Source: Triplophysa rosa (lineage: Eukaryota > Chordata > Actinopteri > Cypriniformes > Nemacheilidae). From it: 64,000 nucleotides of DNA. The notes under the pieces are model-generated. The model had not been told where the DNA came from. It saw nothing but the letters and a program-made list of their open reading frames with translations, and searched no databases. Positions 24,189 through 36,359 of the stretch are shown piece after piece. Within the stretch, counting starts at the first letter, position 1. The number at the start of each line of letters is the position of its first letter. Where the stretch lies: assembly GCF_024868665.1 (NCBI RefSeq), contig NC_079891.1, positions 22,916,103-22,980,102 on the forward strand, given 5' to 3'. Position numbers and translations under genes: made by a program.

Positions 24189-25889
24189 TCAGAAGGCAGT
24201 CCAATCAATTGGTTTTTTTCCAGATTTTGTTAAGAACATATTTGTTTTAGAGAAGTGTCTGCATCCAAAGAAGCCCAAATGTGCCGAGTACGGTGATGGA
24301 TGTGAAGTCTCAAGGACGTGATGACGTTTCTGAAAATAGCCAGTCACATTTCCTGAAAATTACTGTATCAAACTCATAATTATTCCTGACCAAATACAGT
24401 ACAGTTAAATTTCATAAATCAACTTACTCTGTCAATCACTCTTCCTTTTCTCTGAGCATATGAGCCCCACAGTAGAAAGACCAGGCTGTCGAGATTGCTG
24501 CTGAGCCACTGGATCACAGCATCTGTGAAGAGTTCCCAGCCTTGACCCTCATGGGACGTGGGCTGATGAGACCTCACTGTCAACACAGAATTCAGTAGCA
24601 GAACACCTGACGGTGGAAAGAAAATCCAAGCATGATTCACCCACATTAAACACACACAAAATAAACACAGAACTAGATACAGTAAATTTTTTAGTGCAGG
24701 CATTTCCTGGAAACTGAACCTATGACACTGGTTTTGCCCTGGTAGTGCCATGCTCAACATGCTGGACACCATAATGGCTATTTTCTGTTTATCTAACACC
24801 ATGATGCACATTAAACCTGATCTGTTGGTTACTGACCCTGTTTCGCCCATTCTGTGAGGTCTCCATGACCCGGGCGCAGAAAGCCTACAATATCTTCTGT
24901 CAGCTCCATAAATATGTTTTCCAAACTGAAATCAGTGAGCAAAAAAGTCAACAAACATAAGAGCTTATGTTCTCATTATCTAGAAGTGTAAGAAAGGATA
25001 AATTACCTAGGGCTTGGGGCAAAATGCAGCTAAACAAAACATACATGATAAATAAAATGTACATTGACATATGTTATGAATGGGGATTTTTATTTTATTA
25101 AAAACTGCCAAAAGTTTTCTCTGATGGCTAAGTTTAGGGGTCAGGTTATGGGATAGACTATACAGTTTGCATAGTATAAAAGTCATTACATCTATGGAGA
25201 GTCCTCATGAACCATATATGCAAGTGTGTGTGCGTGTGTGGATATTAAAAAACAAACCTAATCAGAAAATACTAAAATACTAAACAACGTCTAATGAACA
25301 GGTACAGATATTACTGAATGTTACAGTTCCTACCTAGGAGGAGGGGGTTTAGGTTTCAGCACACTAAAGGCTAAACCATGGGCCTGACCTAGGTGGTGAT
25401 AGGGGTCTTGCCCAAGAATAACCACTTTTACCTGTAAACACACACATATTGAAACAAGTTGTATTGTAGTAATGGATCTCTTTACATCTTCCTTTTTACT
25501 GTATTAAGGAACTTACATCTTCAATTGCACACAAAGTTGTCCACATAAACACCTGCTCAGGGCTGGGATAGACCGTAAAGCATTTCCTCTCCATTGTAAC
25601 AAATGACATGAGCTGAAAAACAAAACAGGAACAGGTTTAGCATCATTAGCATCTTAACTTCAGTTCTTCTTTTTCATAATGCCTCATCATACCGAGCATC
25701 ATTTACCTTTGTGAAGTAAGGTTTAGTAAATTCTGTCCCAATTTCTCTCCGCCAGCATTCACCGACAAGTACAGGAACATTTCGGATAGCCAGTCTTTCC
25801 AGAGCGGTGCGCCTATTCTGCTCTATCCGTTGTAGTTGCTCCACGCTGAGCTGCATGTTCTCCTCACTAACATGATCTTTGCATGACAT
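24189..25889 (-). CDS. ung: Uracil-DNA glycosylase (spliced, complete)
   Basis: Family-1 uracil-DNA glycosylase, which cuts uracil from DNA to start base-excision repair. Exons in transcription order: 25707-25889, 25517-25612, 25334-25431, 24837-24925, 24428-24606, 24189-24329; all GT-AG and in phase, 261 residues. The catalytic loop GQDPYH (100-105, Asp102), the uracil-contacting Asn in LLLNSVLTV, the stacking Phe in AHGLAFSV, the proline loop KPPPPS and the catalytic His225 of HPSP are all present. Two loops differ from the family: residues after GQDPYH are HL rather than GP, and the residue after HPSP is Tyr229 where human has the base-flipping Leu272. The N-terminus lacks the PCNA-binding box of nuclear human UNG2, which is about 50 residues longer. 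The start at 25889 is the only in-frame ATG before the conserved core, and I see no upstream acceptor. Divergently placed 905 bp from svop. Confidence 0.95.
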
Positions 25890-26794
25890 TGTATTATTTA
25901 AAAGGAAGAAATAATTGGAAAAGCATGCAGTAGAGTTATTAGAATGCTCTTCACAATGGGACTATACTATAGGTTTGGCACATTAGGAGGACCCAGGAAA
26001 TGTGAGAAGATTAAATATATTGACATTTTGTCAGGGTTTTTTCACATATTGTAACCTGAAACAATCAAATAAATAAATAAAAACTTATTCAAAACTTTAA
26101 CCTACCTTTTGACATGTTTAAAAGTAGGACAAGTTGAAATGTACTGTGCACTGGTCACAACTACTGCTGCATCACCGTTATGCTGTCGTGCCATGCAAAT
26201 GAAGCTTTGCTTCACCATTCATTGCAAAACTGAAACTGAAACTTCAACTGTGCCTTCTAAACCATTACAGTAACTCGAATGATGTCTGTATCACCATGTT
26301 GAATTACATATAACAAAACATTCAATCTTTGTCTGAATGGCTCAAAAAGTTTAAAAGCAGTTTACACATTAACATCGTCATTTTCAAAAAGACAACAACA
26401 AAAAACACATTCACAGAAACAAGCTATATTCACCCAGTCCCTATACCAGTATGTCTGTGGCTTACACAAATCTATTTTCATTCTTTTATTCTTCAATTCA
26501 AAGGTTTAATTTGTGAGAAGCAACATATTTTAAACAATAAACAGAATTTTAGTAAAGATATAACATCATGTTACTCTGGGTTTTTCTCTTTATATAATTG
26601 ACTTACTGTTTAGGCATGGTATGATGTCTTGAGAATTGCACCCTGGAGTATTGTGTCACTGCATAAAGCCAAGCCCGCTCCTCCAGTTTACTAGCCCTGA
26701 GGTTGTTTTCATGTAATCAGAGTTGCACGCTGGTCTAACCTGTTCTATAACCCATGCATTGTTGTGGACAGCGATACCAAAATAGCAAAGTAAC
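25890..26794. promoter_or_regulatory. Shared ung/svop divergent promoter interval
   Basis: This 905-bp gap separates the start codons of ung (minus) and svop (plus) and must hold both promoters unless unseen 5' exons exist. It is AT-rich with no CpG island and no recognisable repeat. Confidence 0.45.
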
Positions 26795-29700
26795 ATGAGT
26801 GGATTGAGGAGATCGCAAGTGAGTTACAAGCGGTGGAAAGATACAGATATAAGGTAATATTTCTAGACATGTTTTGTGTGTTTATTGGTAAGCAATGTTG
26901 TAACATTTTATATCTGGGCTGCGTGATAATTGAGAACTTTTAGTCAGCATGATATTTTAACATTTTAGCTTTGCCTAAAATGTCCAAAACAGGTCAGCTA
27001 AGCTTATAACCCACAAGGCCTATGTAGTCTTAAATACTGACTACATATAATTAATCATTATAGTTTTAAAAAGTCAATAAAATGCTTTGGCTTCTATTTC
27101 CCCATTTTGTGTAACACTGTCACAGCATTTCAGAGGCAGTTTTGTAACCATTCGATTTTTAACTGTACAAAATCAGCTACTTGGCACCTATTGTATTATT
27201 GCTCCTGTATGACATATCGCTTTATTGCTCCCTGAACTCTCTGTAAGTCGCTTAGGATAAAAGTGTCTGCTAAATGACTAAATGTAAATGTACTTCTAAA
27301 TTCAGTCTGTTATGAGAATAGTTGGCTAAACTATAAGGTATAAAGGCTAAAGCATAAAATTTACTCAATGTTTTGGTGTGTTGTGTGTTTAGTTTTGTGA
27401 CATTTCAGACAGATGACAAAAGCATCCTTACCATTCAGGATGAGAAGCCAGGTGAAAATGAGTCCATTGATCAAGAAGTTTGCAATAATCTGGAGCAATT
27501 TGACTTGGGGGACAAAAACATCAGAATCTCAGAAATCTCAGGTTAGCTACAGTTTTATAGTTTTTGAGAGTTCTGTTTGTTCCGGAATTATTATTATTAT
27601 TTTTGAAAGGGCTTAAAATCCCGTGATAAGCACTATGATTTTGCCAGCAGCAAGTGTGGTTAAATGTTTTCCAAAGTAGCAACTCAAAAAACTCAAAAAA
27701 ATTAATAAAGCACATACACTGTGTCTAACTTGTGTTTGTAGCTCTAGTGCTAAAGTTGTTCAGGCATTTTGACAATTGACTGTTCATTTACACAACATTG
27801 TTTTTGTCTGCCCACCTGCACACTTTTCTTGCAGTGCATTTTAATATTTTGCAACAAAAAGATGAAGTATTATATTTTTCCATTGTTTGAATTCGATCAA
27901 GGCAAGTACTTTTGCAATGATTGCGAGATAGTTCTTGCCAGAAGTATACAGGTGCAACAAAATATGAAAACAACCTAGGAAAGATAACATAAAAAGTCTT
28001 TGGGCACTGTTACTGTTTAATAAAATTATGTATCAGCCTAAAAATTATATATGTCAAAGTTCCAAGTCACATCAAGTTGTATCAAGTTTGACCTTTTATC
28101 TTGAAATCTGACCATTTTATGGATGTTTTAGCTGCTCTACCATTAAAATCCACTAGGGGCCACCTGGGTTTACCAATGCTTGGTTTGATCTAACAGTTGA
28201 CACCACAATAAAAACGTAGTTTTTTTTACTTTTCTAATAAACAGAAAAAATGGGGGGGAAACAAATGGACAGGGACATGTGAACAAAATGCAAATAAAAA
28301 ACATGAAATACGTATGAAACTATATATGAAAATATTTTGATGCACAGTCATTTATGAATCAGTTGTTTTTATGAATGAATTACTCTTCCTACATAAATTA
28401 TTTTATGAAACACTGATGAAATATGTATTCCAGAGACTTAGAGCTTTCCAACGATAGTTTGTCATGATAAGATACGAATACACATACCAAATAGTGAAGT
28501 AAATGTAATTGTTCCGCTGGTGGAAAAGCATCAATTAGCAGGACTTACATTTTTTGAAGGGCACTCTCGTCGTTTATAAATAGATTACTCCTCCTACATA
28601 ATTTATTTTATAAAACAGTGATGGAATATGTATTCTAGAGTCCTGGACCTTTCCAACGATATATAGTTTGTCTTGATTATATTATAATCCATGTGCAAAA
28701 CAAACAGTAAACTCAGATGTTCCGTATATGGAACAGCGCCAGGTTTAAATTGCAAGCACTTCCGCTCTGTATTACATGCGCCGCTTTGGAGGCCGATCAT
28801 CGTATGAAGTACCGCGAGAGCGATTCAAAAGCAGTCGGAGCAGCAGTCTCGCGGAACTTTGATGTCATAATCCGATCGTTGTACGCAGCTCTTAATAAAG
28901 TCCGAACACACATCAGTTTGGTCAGTCCATTTTCGGTGCTCATACATCAATCAATCCAGCTCACTAAAAGCACCGCCAAAATGTCTACGGTACAGTTTAA
29001 AGAGCACAACAACATCTCTGCCAGCGGATTTCACTATCGCAACCTCATGTATGGTCGTACTCGCCTCAAACCGTTTTGTAAATAAAGATGTGAAATGCTA
29101 CCAAAACGCAACCGCCAAAGTGGCTGGAGGAGTCATCCTACTGTTAGCATTTGTGTTCAAACGTCTGTATCTGCTGAATTTCGTCCTCGCTTTGGAGAAC
29201 CGTTGCGTGTAAGAGAAGAGACTTCAAAGAGCTACAAAACTACTGATTTCATGGGTAGGCATACTTCTTGTGTCACTGTTTTGTCTATACAGCCTGACAC
29301 AATAATTTTTAGCTTATTATAAACTAAATTAATATGAATTATTATTACATTCAAATGTTATAATCGCCGACAACCTAAAATAAAGTTTTTTCGAACGTAA
29401 TCTATTGCCTGACCGATTTAATACTTGTGACACAGGAACATCAGGATATCAGATAGTTCCTCAGAAAACAATTTCACATTCTTCAGAAGAGGGACTAGCA
29501 CATAAGTGCACAAACAGCTCAAACTCATTTTCTTTGTTTCACGGGTCAGTTTTTTTAGAAAAAGGAATGTATTTTAAGCTTTATAAATTGTATACAGTCT
29601 CTCTTCATTGTTCGCACTCTTTTTCCTCTTTCAGAAACCTTCAGTGTTGAAGATGCAGTTGAGGCTATTGGTTTTGGAAAATTCCAATGGAAGCTGTCCC

Positions 29701-32700
29701 TAATTACTGGAGTTGCGTGGGTAAGAACATCTTAAATTCCATTTATTTTTCAATTCATTCCAAATTACTGAAAATACTATTGACAATTCATTAAAACTCT
29801 GACATGTATGTTATTTCTGTGTTCAGATGGCCGATGCCATGGAAATGATGCTCCTTAGTATTGTAGCTCCTCAGTTGCGCTGTGAATGGATGCTTCCTAG
29901 CTGGAAAGTGGCATTTATAACAGCGGTCAGTATTCATTCCTGTACACTGATAATTTAACTAATCCTTTAGGAAAAGTAAATAGGTAATGCAAGATATCCC
30001 TTACAGAAAAGACACATGAATTTCACATGTTTTTTACATGTTTTTCGCATGTGATCACATGTATACAACATGTGTTTAACATGTGCAAAAAAACACGTGT
30101 GATCACATGTGAAATGTGTGTTTTTGGAACATTTTGGTGTGAATTCCAACGTGAAACCCATGGGATAACATGTAAAAATCCATGGGATGACATGTGCAAC
30201 ATGTGGTGACGTGAAGAACATGTGATCACATGTGGAGACAAGTCGCATATGTTATCCCATGGGTTTTTACATGTTATCCCATGGGTTTCACTTGGGAATT
30301 CACATGGAATTCACACCAAAATGTTCCAAAAACACACATTTCACATGTGATCACATGTGTTTTTTGCACATGTGAATTTCGTGTGTCTTTTCTGTAAGGG
30401 ATTTTTTACATTAGTGTGTTAACGCTGTTGGACTACAGTATTTGAATCTTGAGTCTTGAATCACTAATGATGTTTTTCTGGGTTCCTGTTAGGTAGTGTT
30501 CATTGGAATGATGGTCAGCTCCTCCCTTTGGGGGAACATTTCAGACAAATATGGCAGAAAAGTGGTACGTTTAAATCTAGAAGGTTAACTGATTAAATCA
30601 GTATTGTCAATACAGATGTTCATTGTTTAACTAAAGACTTAAAGCAGCCAGTCAGTGTTGTTCTAATGTTGTTCTACATGTGTTGTCAGTGTTTAATACT
30701 CTGCATGCTGTGGACACTGTACTATGGGCTTCTCAGTGCTTTTGCACCTGTTTATGGCTGGATCTTAGTCTTGCGAGGTCTTGTGGGATTTGGCCTGGGA
30801 GGAGCCCCTCAGTCGTGAGTTTTTCCATCTCTTCAATGAATAAACAAAGTGTGATGTGTTGTTTTAGCGCTCATATGTGTGCAACATTTATGCTGGATGT
30901 AACAAATAATTTGTGGTTGGGTTAAATGTAGTTCTGGATGTTTCATTGAGTGAGAGAACGTGGTTAAGCACTCATCAGTACCAAAATGTTGTGATCATGG
31001 CTTTCCATCATTGTGTCTTAAAACAAACAATATGTACACTTCCGTATTTCCCTCAGGGACCAATAAACATGTGAAGTGTTACATTTGCTCGCTACTACAT
31101 CATGTTACTGAGGAGAACCTTCCCAGTCATGTTGTTTTATAATCATGTTGTGTTGTTTTTCCTATTTCCTATATGATTTGTAGATGTTTGGAGTTTCACA
31201 CTCAAAGTAGATGCATGTTTACTGGTACTACAGATGGAGGCCATTGTGCGTCTCTGGTTTGGTACTGATCATGTGTCAAGCGATAGTCTCCTCCTTTTAA
31301 AATGTTTTTATTATTGATATTATTACATTTTTAGATTAATTGTACAGTGCAAGCTTTGTGCCAAGTGTTTTAATGTTTTTCTTAATGCCCTCCCCAACAG
31401 AGTGACATTATATACAGAATTCCTCCCGGTGAAATACAGAGGGAGCTCCATAATCCTGTTAGGGGTAATCCAAAGCATATTTATTTTACTGCCCACATTT
31501 TCCAGAATTGAAATAATAAAATATACCATATTGAGTTTGCTGATTGATACAGACAAGCATATGTTAAATTAACTTAATTGTTTTGCCTGTCTTTTACTTA
31601 TTGTGACATATAATACGTCTAGATAATGGTTGATCACATAATTAACCAAAATCATGTCCTGTAGTCTTTCTGGGCCCTGGGTGCTGTGTTTGAAGTGCTA
31701 CTGGCTATGCTGGTCATGCCCACATTAGGCTGGAAGTGGTTGCTTGTTCTGTCCACACTGCCTCTCCTTGTTTTTGCTGCCTCCTGCTGTGTACGTATGA
31801 GTGTAGCAGTGTTTACGTTTTTATTGACAATTTTAATGTCATTTCAAATGATCAGAGAGAAGGCTGATTTACTAACTAAAGTTGAGAACTTGATGCTGAA
31901 TCTGTATGTGAATTCTGTGAACTTGTAGTGCTTACCAGAGAGTGCTAGATTTGATGTGCTGAGAGGCAGAGAGGATAAGGCCCTGAACACTCTGAAGAAA
32001 ATAGCTGCAGCCAATGGCAGGTGTTTGCCTAAAGGAAGACTTATAGCCAACAGACAGGTAAATTAGTAAATTTTCTATTTCCAATGATTATTAACAGAAT
32101 TGTTCTTGTTTTGGGGATAAGATTTGTGTATTTGTGTTTCAGGATGATCGGGGTAGAATCAGAGATCTCTTTATTCCAGAATACAGCAGGACAACACTTC
32201 TCATCTGGTTTATCTGGTGAGTCTCTGCAGATTGTTTTACAATTTTAATTGGTCAAATCCATGTGAAAACTTACAGTAGATAACCACCTATATTTGTTTT
32301 ATGTACACAGGTTTTGCAATGCGTTTTCATACTATGGTCTTGTGCTGCTGACCACTGAGCTATTCCAGGCAGGATCTGTATGTAGTGGTATGTGGTTTTA
32401 ATTTAATTTGTCTACAAAACATAAAAAATATATTTTTTACTTCACTACAATTTAAATTGTACAGACATTGCTTATTATATTGTTTAAAGAGGTGTTTTGT
32501 CTTAAGGTACAGCTCACCCTATGCTAATTCACTACTTCCATGTGTGAAATTCCATGTTTGTTAAAAAAACCTTCTTCCTTCTTTGATTCCAGTGACTGAC
32601 AGCTCTGGCCTGGAGCCTCGTTGCAGTTTGGGGTGCAAATATTTAACTTTTCATGATTACACGGACCTTCTGTGGACCACATTAGCAGAATTCCCAGGTG

Positions 32701-33625
32701 ATGTATAGCTAGACTAATGTGTGCCTATTTTGTTAGTTTATTAACCTTCATGCAAACAGTGTTTTATAGGTTATAGACTGTATCCAGTGTACTAATACAC
32801 AACTGTCTGATGTATGTCAGCATAGGTCTTCTGGTGTCCCTCTGGATCATTGATCGGGTTGGCCGGAAAAAAAGCATGGCACTTTGCTTTGTAATATTCT
32901 CTCTGTGTATTTTGCCACTGTACGCCTGCACACAAAGGTCAGTTCATTACAGTTCAACGTCAGTTTAGATTAGAGCACCACTTAATTTAGTCACGAACGC
33001 TATTTTAAGGCATTGTAAGTGACACAAAACATGTTTGTTCTTTGCGTTATTATTTCCAGGACTGTTCTCACAATCTTCATATTCATTGCTCGAGCCTGTA
33101 TATCATCGGGTTGGCAGATTGCATATGTTTATACACCTGAGGTGAGGATTTATTGCACAGCAGCTTAGTGTACTTCAGACACCCATCTGTAATATTCTTT
33201 TAAATGCAACTTCTTTTTGCCATCCTCAGGTTTTCCCTACAGCAACAAGGGCTATTGGTATTGGTACAAGCAGTGGCATGGCTCGTATAGGAGCTCTATT
33301 CACACCCTTCGTTGCTCAAGTAGGTAGATCATTCCCTTAACTGTTCCAAAAAAACCTTGCTGATCCAATATTCTAAACCCTGTATTTAACGTTTGTCCTG
33401 TGCATGTTTGTTTCTGTCCCCCTCCAGGTCCTTCTGAAATATTCCGTTTATTTGACTCTGTCTGTGTATTTGATATGTTGTTTGCTGGGCGCAGCAGCAT
33501 GCTGGGTTTTGCCTATAGAGACCACAGGACAGAGCCTACAGGAATCAACTCCAACTATGATAGAACAAGAGAAAATGGAGAGACCGCAAGGCTCTGCCGA
33601 CTCCTCCAGCAACATGTGTCAATAA
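26795..33625 (+). CDS. svop: SVOP, synaptic vesicle 2-related transporter (spliced, complete)
   Basis: Twelve-helix major-facilitator protein of synaptic vesicles; the transported substrate is not established. Exons: 26795-26818, 27409-27541, 29635-29720, 29827-29925, 30493-30564, 30690-30814, 31401-31464, 31665-31790, 31929-32057, 32143-32216, 32311-32387, 32593-32697, 32826-32937, 33060-33141, 33230-33319, 33428-33625. Phases agree and give 531 residues. Signatures: [17 protein letters not shown] start of helix 1, [10 protein letters not shown] loop 2-3, [10 protein letters not shown] after helix 6, [10 protein letters not shown] loop 8-9, [12 protein letters not shown] after helix 12. It resembles SVOP clearly more than SVOPL. 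The first exon (MSGLRRSQ) is the weakest part: it depends on the donor CAA|GTGAGT, because the later donor at 26853 breaks the frame. The acidic N-terminal exon 27409-27541 diverges from mammals, suggesting a teleost paralogue. Confidence 0.92.
27242..27291 (-). repeat. Teleost repeat motif (GCTTTTATCCAAAGCG type), copy 1
   Basis: Minus-strand copy of the common fish repeat segment ACATTTAGTCATTTAGCAGA followed by a TTTTATCC-type core. Related copies lie at 35871, 48666 and 63548. It sits in svop intron 1. Confidence 0.6.
28381..28680 (+). repeat. Two diverged tandem copies of an unnamed repeat
   Basis: The segments 28381-28475 and 28580-28680 share the blocks ATTACTC(T/C)TCCTACATAA, TGATG(A/G)AATATGTATTC and CTTTCCAACGATA. 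They are probably remnants of one element in svop intron 2. Confidence 0.5.
28717..29085 (+). other. Unassigned 122-codon open frame in svop intron 2
   Basis: An ATG-started frame runs 122 codons and stops just before an AATAAA (29081-29086). Its base composition is less AT-rich than the intron around it. I recognise no domain. It may be a fragment of an inserted element rather than a gene. Confidence 0.2.
29996..30402. mobile_element. Foldback (long inverted repeat) element in svop intron
   Basis: The ends are a perfect 20-bp inverted repeat beginning ATCCCTTACAGAAAAGACAC. The two arms mirror each other over most of the 407 bp. The interior is built from repeated palindromes: CACATGTG, TGATCA and CCCATGGG. 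No transposase is present and the target duplication is unclear. Confidence 0.85.
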
Positions 33626-33709
33626 CAGCGAAGTGAGGGTGTGCAATGTCATTTAATGATGGTGTAAATTCAAACTATAGGGAGTGTCATGATTTTGTAT
33701 GTAAAAGTA

Positions 33710-33715
33710 AATAAA
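33710..33715 (+). promoter_or_regulatory. svop: Candidate poly(A) signal of svop
   Basis: AATAAA 85 bases past the svop stop codon. Confidence 0.6.
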
Positions 33716-33785
33716 CAGTGCGGCATTGATATGTGTTATATGTTGTATACACGGATTACAATTTTTAGATGTGTTTATTTAAATT

Positions 33786-34652
33786 AGGGTTGCCAACGTT
33801 AACGCATGCAATTAATTTTTTCAGATTAACGTGTTAACGCAACGTCATTGTCTAGCGTTACATTATATAATCACCCTCTTATTCATGTAAAGGCAGGGCT
33901 CTCAAGTCTCACGCATTTCATCCTGTTCACACGCCACACCTTGTATTTCTCACGCTGAGAAATAACTCGTACCGCTATATACAATTAATAGACGAGGCAA
34001 ATGAAATGTGAAGATGAACGAAACGTGTCCGTTACAACATTACGTTCACATCCGGTCACGGTGCACTGCATCATTGGCTGGCTGTGTCCCAATTCGGCGG
34101 TATCCACAGAGGCCTAGCTATGCGACCCATATATTAAACATAGATAAACATTTGTTTTCCTTGTTGTTTCTGTACCAAACTGGACGGCGCAACCTTGAAG
34201 CGCACGGCCCCCTCGGCACTGGACCCATTGAGCCGGTCAGTAATCCATCCCTGTTGACACGTCCAGATTGACAGCTTCTGGCTGTGGAACACGGCTCACC
34301 GCAACGCGACAGCGGTCCCGTCTGGTAGGGTACACATGGGCTAAAGGCTGCGTCAGAATCTGTCAGACAGCGCACCTGTATTAACTTCTCTTTTGTGCTT
34401 GTAAAAACAAAAACACACAAGATTATGCCAGAAAGCACATTTTGTCTAGTAGGCTATTTTCGCAAGCACCGTTTTCAACGAGTTAAATAAAGTCTTAAAT
34501 GAATGCAAAGAGTAGTGAAAATAGGAAGCGCATCTGCTTAGCGCGGCAGCTCTTAAATGGGCCGCGTTCTTTAACGTGGTGCTGTGACTCCTGTCAGAAA
34601 GGTTAAAGAAGGTCAAAGAACAAAATAAAATAAAAAATATAAGGTTTTTTGT
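33786..34652. mobile_element. Transposon-like repeat, left tandem copy
   Basis: Starts with AACGTTAACGCATGCAATTA and carries the blocks GTCTAGCGTTACATTAT, CTGTCAGACAGCGCA, TTAAATGAATGCAAAGAGT and GGGCCGCGTTCTT. The same blocks recur in the same order in the adjoining right copy, about 0.87 kb further on. No protein is recognised. Confidence 0.65.
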
Positions 34653-35622
34653 AGGGCTGTCAACATTAACGCGTTAACGCATGCGATTACTTTTTTCAAA
34701 TTAACGCGTGGAAAATATTTAACGCAATTAACGCAGCATCCGTTTGTTTTGACATTCTTTGTCTAGCGTTACATTATGTAATCACGCTCTTATTCGTGTA
34801 CAGGCTTTTAAACCACTTAAGCGCGATTTTAAACAGTTGCTTTGACGCGTTCAATGAAGACAGCTTCTAAACTGTGGGACGCGGCAAAACGCAACGCGAG
34901 GTCCAGTCTGGTGTAAACAGTCACGGGCTGAAGGCTGCGTCGGTGAATCTCTGTCAGACAGCGCATCCGTGTTAAGTTCTCTTTCGTGCTTGAATGGATA
35001 AAACCATACAAGATTATGTCAGAAAGCCCGTTTTGTCGAGCATTTTCTTAAGCACAGACTTCAAAGTGTAAAATAAAATCTTAAATGAATGCAAAGAGTT
35101 GTGAAAATGGGAGTGCGGTGACGGTCAGATCTGCGTACTGAGACAGCTCTTAAAGGGGCCGCGTTCTTAAACCTGCTGCTGTGACTCCTGTCACTAACGT
35201 TAATCAAAGAACAAAATAAAAGAAGAAATCAATGTGATTTTGTAGCTTTAATGATAATTCTTCTGCATTTAATTTATAATTTAGCATTAAAGACTGTAAA
35301 GTGTTTGAGAACTTCCTTCAATTTCTGTATATTTCATGATAGCTCTCAATTATATTGTTGAATGGCTATAATTAATGTTAAAATAGTCCATGTAATAGAG
35401 ACATCAGTTACAGTACTAATATCAACATGTTTTCTTTCAATGATAAAATGAGGCTGTTAAAGAAATATGTTGTTTCTACATCAATTTGAAGATGAAATGT
35501 GAAATTATTAAAATGTAAAAGTATATTTTAAAATATTATTGTTATGTGCGATTAATCGTGATTAATCACAGAAAAATGTGTGATTAATCCGATTAATTTT
35601 TTAATCGATTGACAGCACTAGT
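34653..35622. mobile_element. Transposon-like repeat, right tandem copy
   Basis: Begins AGGGCTGTCAACATTAACG and ends with TTAATCGATTGACAGCACTA, an inverted match (GGGCTGTCAA against TTGACAGCAC). The interior repeats the blocks of the left copy with about one difference in ten. This resembles the widespread vertebrate elements ending in GGGCTGTCAA. Confidence 0.65.
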
Positions 35623-35870
35623 TTTTGTGATGCTTTCGTTGTTGTATAAAATGGTTAAATAGAACCGGTTCAGTTTGGATTATATACACAAATGCAAGTA
35701 TACATGCACATAATATATATATATATATACATATATGGATATATTATTTTATATACATTTTTTAATAATTAGATACATCTGTAATATTGTACTGTGGCAA
35801 TACAAAGTTATCTTCTAAAGAAGAAAGGTTAAACTCCAAAGATCTAGCCAAAAAACCTGCCGAAAAATAA

Positions 35871-35932
35871 TACATTTACATTTAGTGATTTAGCAGATGC
35901 TTTTATCCAAAGCGACTTACAAATGAGGTAAA
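35871..35932 (+). repeat. Teleost repeat motif, copy 2
   Basis: Contains ACATTTAGTGATTTAGCAGA followed by a CTTTTATCCAAAGCGACTTA block, a unit found throughout fish genomes and probably derived from a SINE. Confidence 0.65.
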
Positions 35933-36359
35933 CAATAGAAGCAATTGGAACAACATAGGACAACAAAAAGCATAAGTGCAGTAAAAACAGGTCTCGTATA
36001 GCCTACCACAAAGCCAATGGTTTTTTTAAGGATATAGGAGTAGAATAATAGAGTAATAGGCCTACAAATCAATTGGTGTCCAAATATCATTATGAACCAT
36101 CAGCAGCTGTTTACTATTAAACCCCATTACAAAATGCCTGTGTGTTTTGGCCACAATATTCAATGTTCTACTTTATTGGTTCCCATCCGCCAACGTCCCA
36201 CCAATAGAAGCCAACACATTAGAGACCATTATAGTTCCATTAAAACCAATAAAATGTCCACTAAATCCATTAGAATTTCTGTGACGGTTACCAATTGTTT
36301 GTTTCAACAGGGTTGGTTTTGAAATGTCAGCGCAAACTCATAGTCTTGACATCATCACG

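Noticed and set aside
26819..26853. Extending svop exon 1 to the donor at 26853
   Set aside because: That junction is out of phase with exon 27409-27541; the GTGAGT donor at 26819 restores the frame.
30023..30248. Open frames on both strands across the foldback element
   Set aside because: They translate CACATGTG-type palindromes and have no independent coding character.
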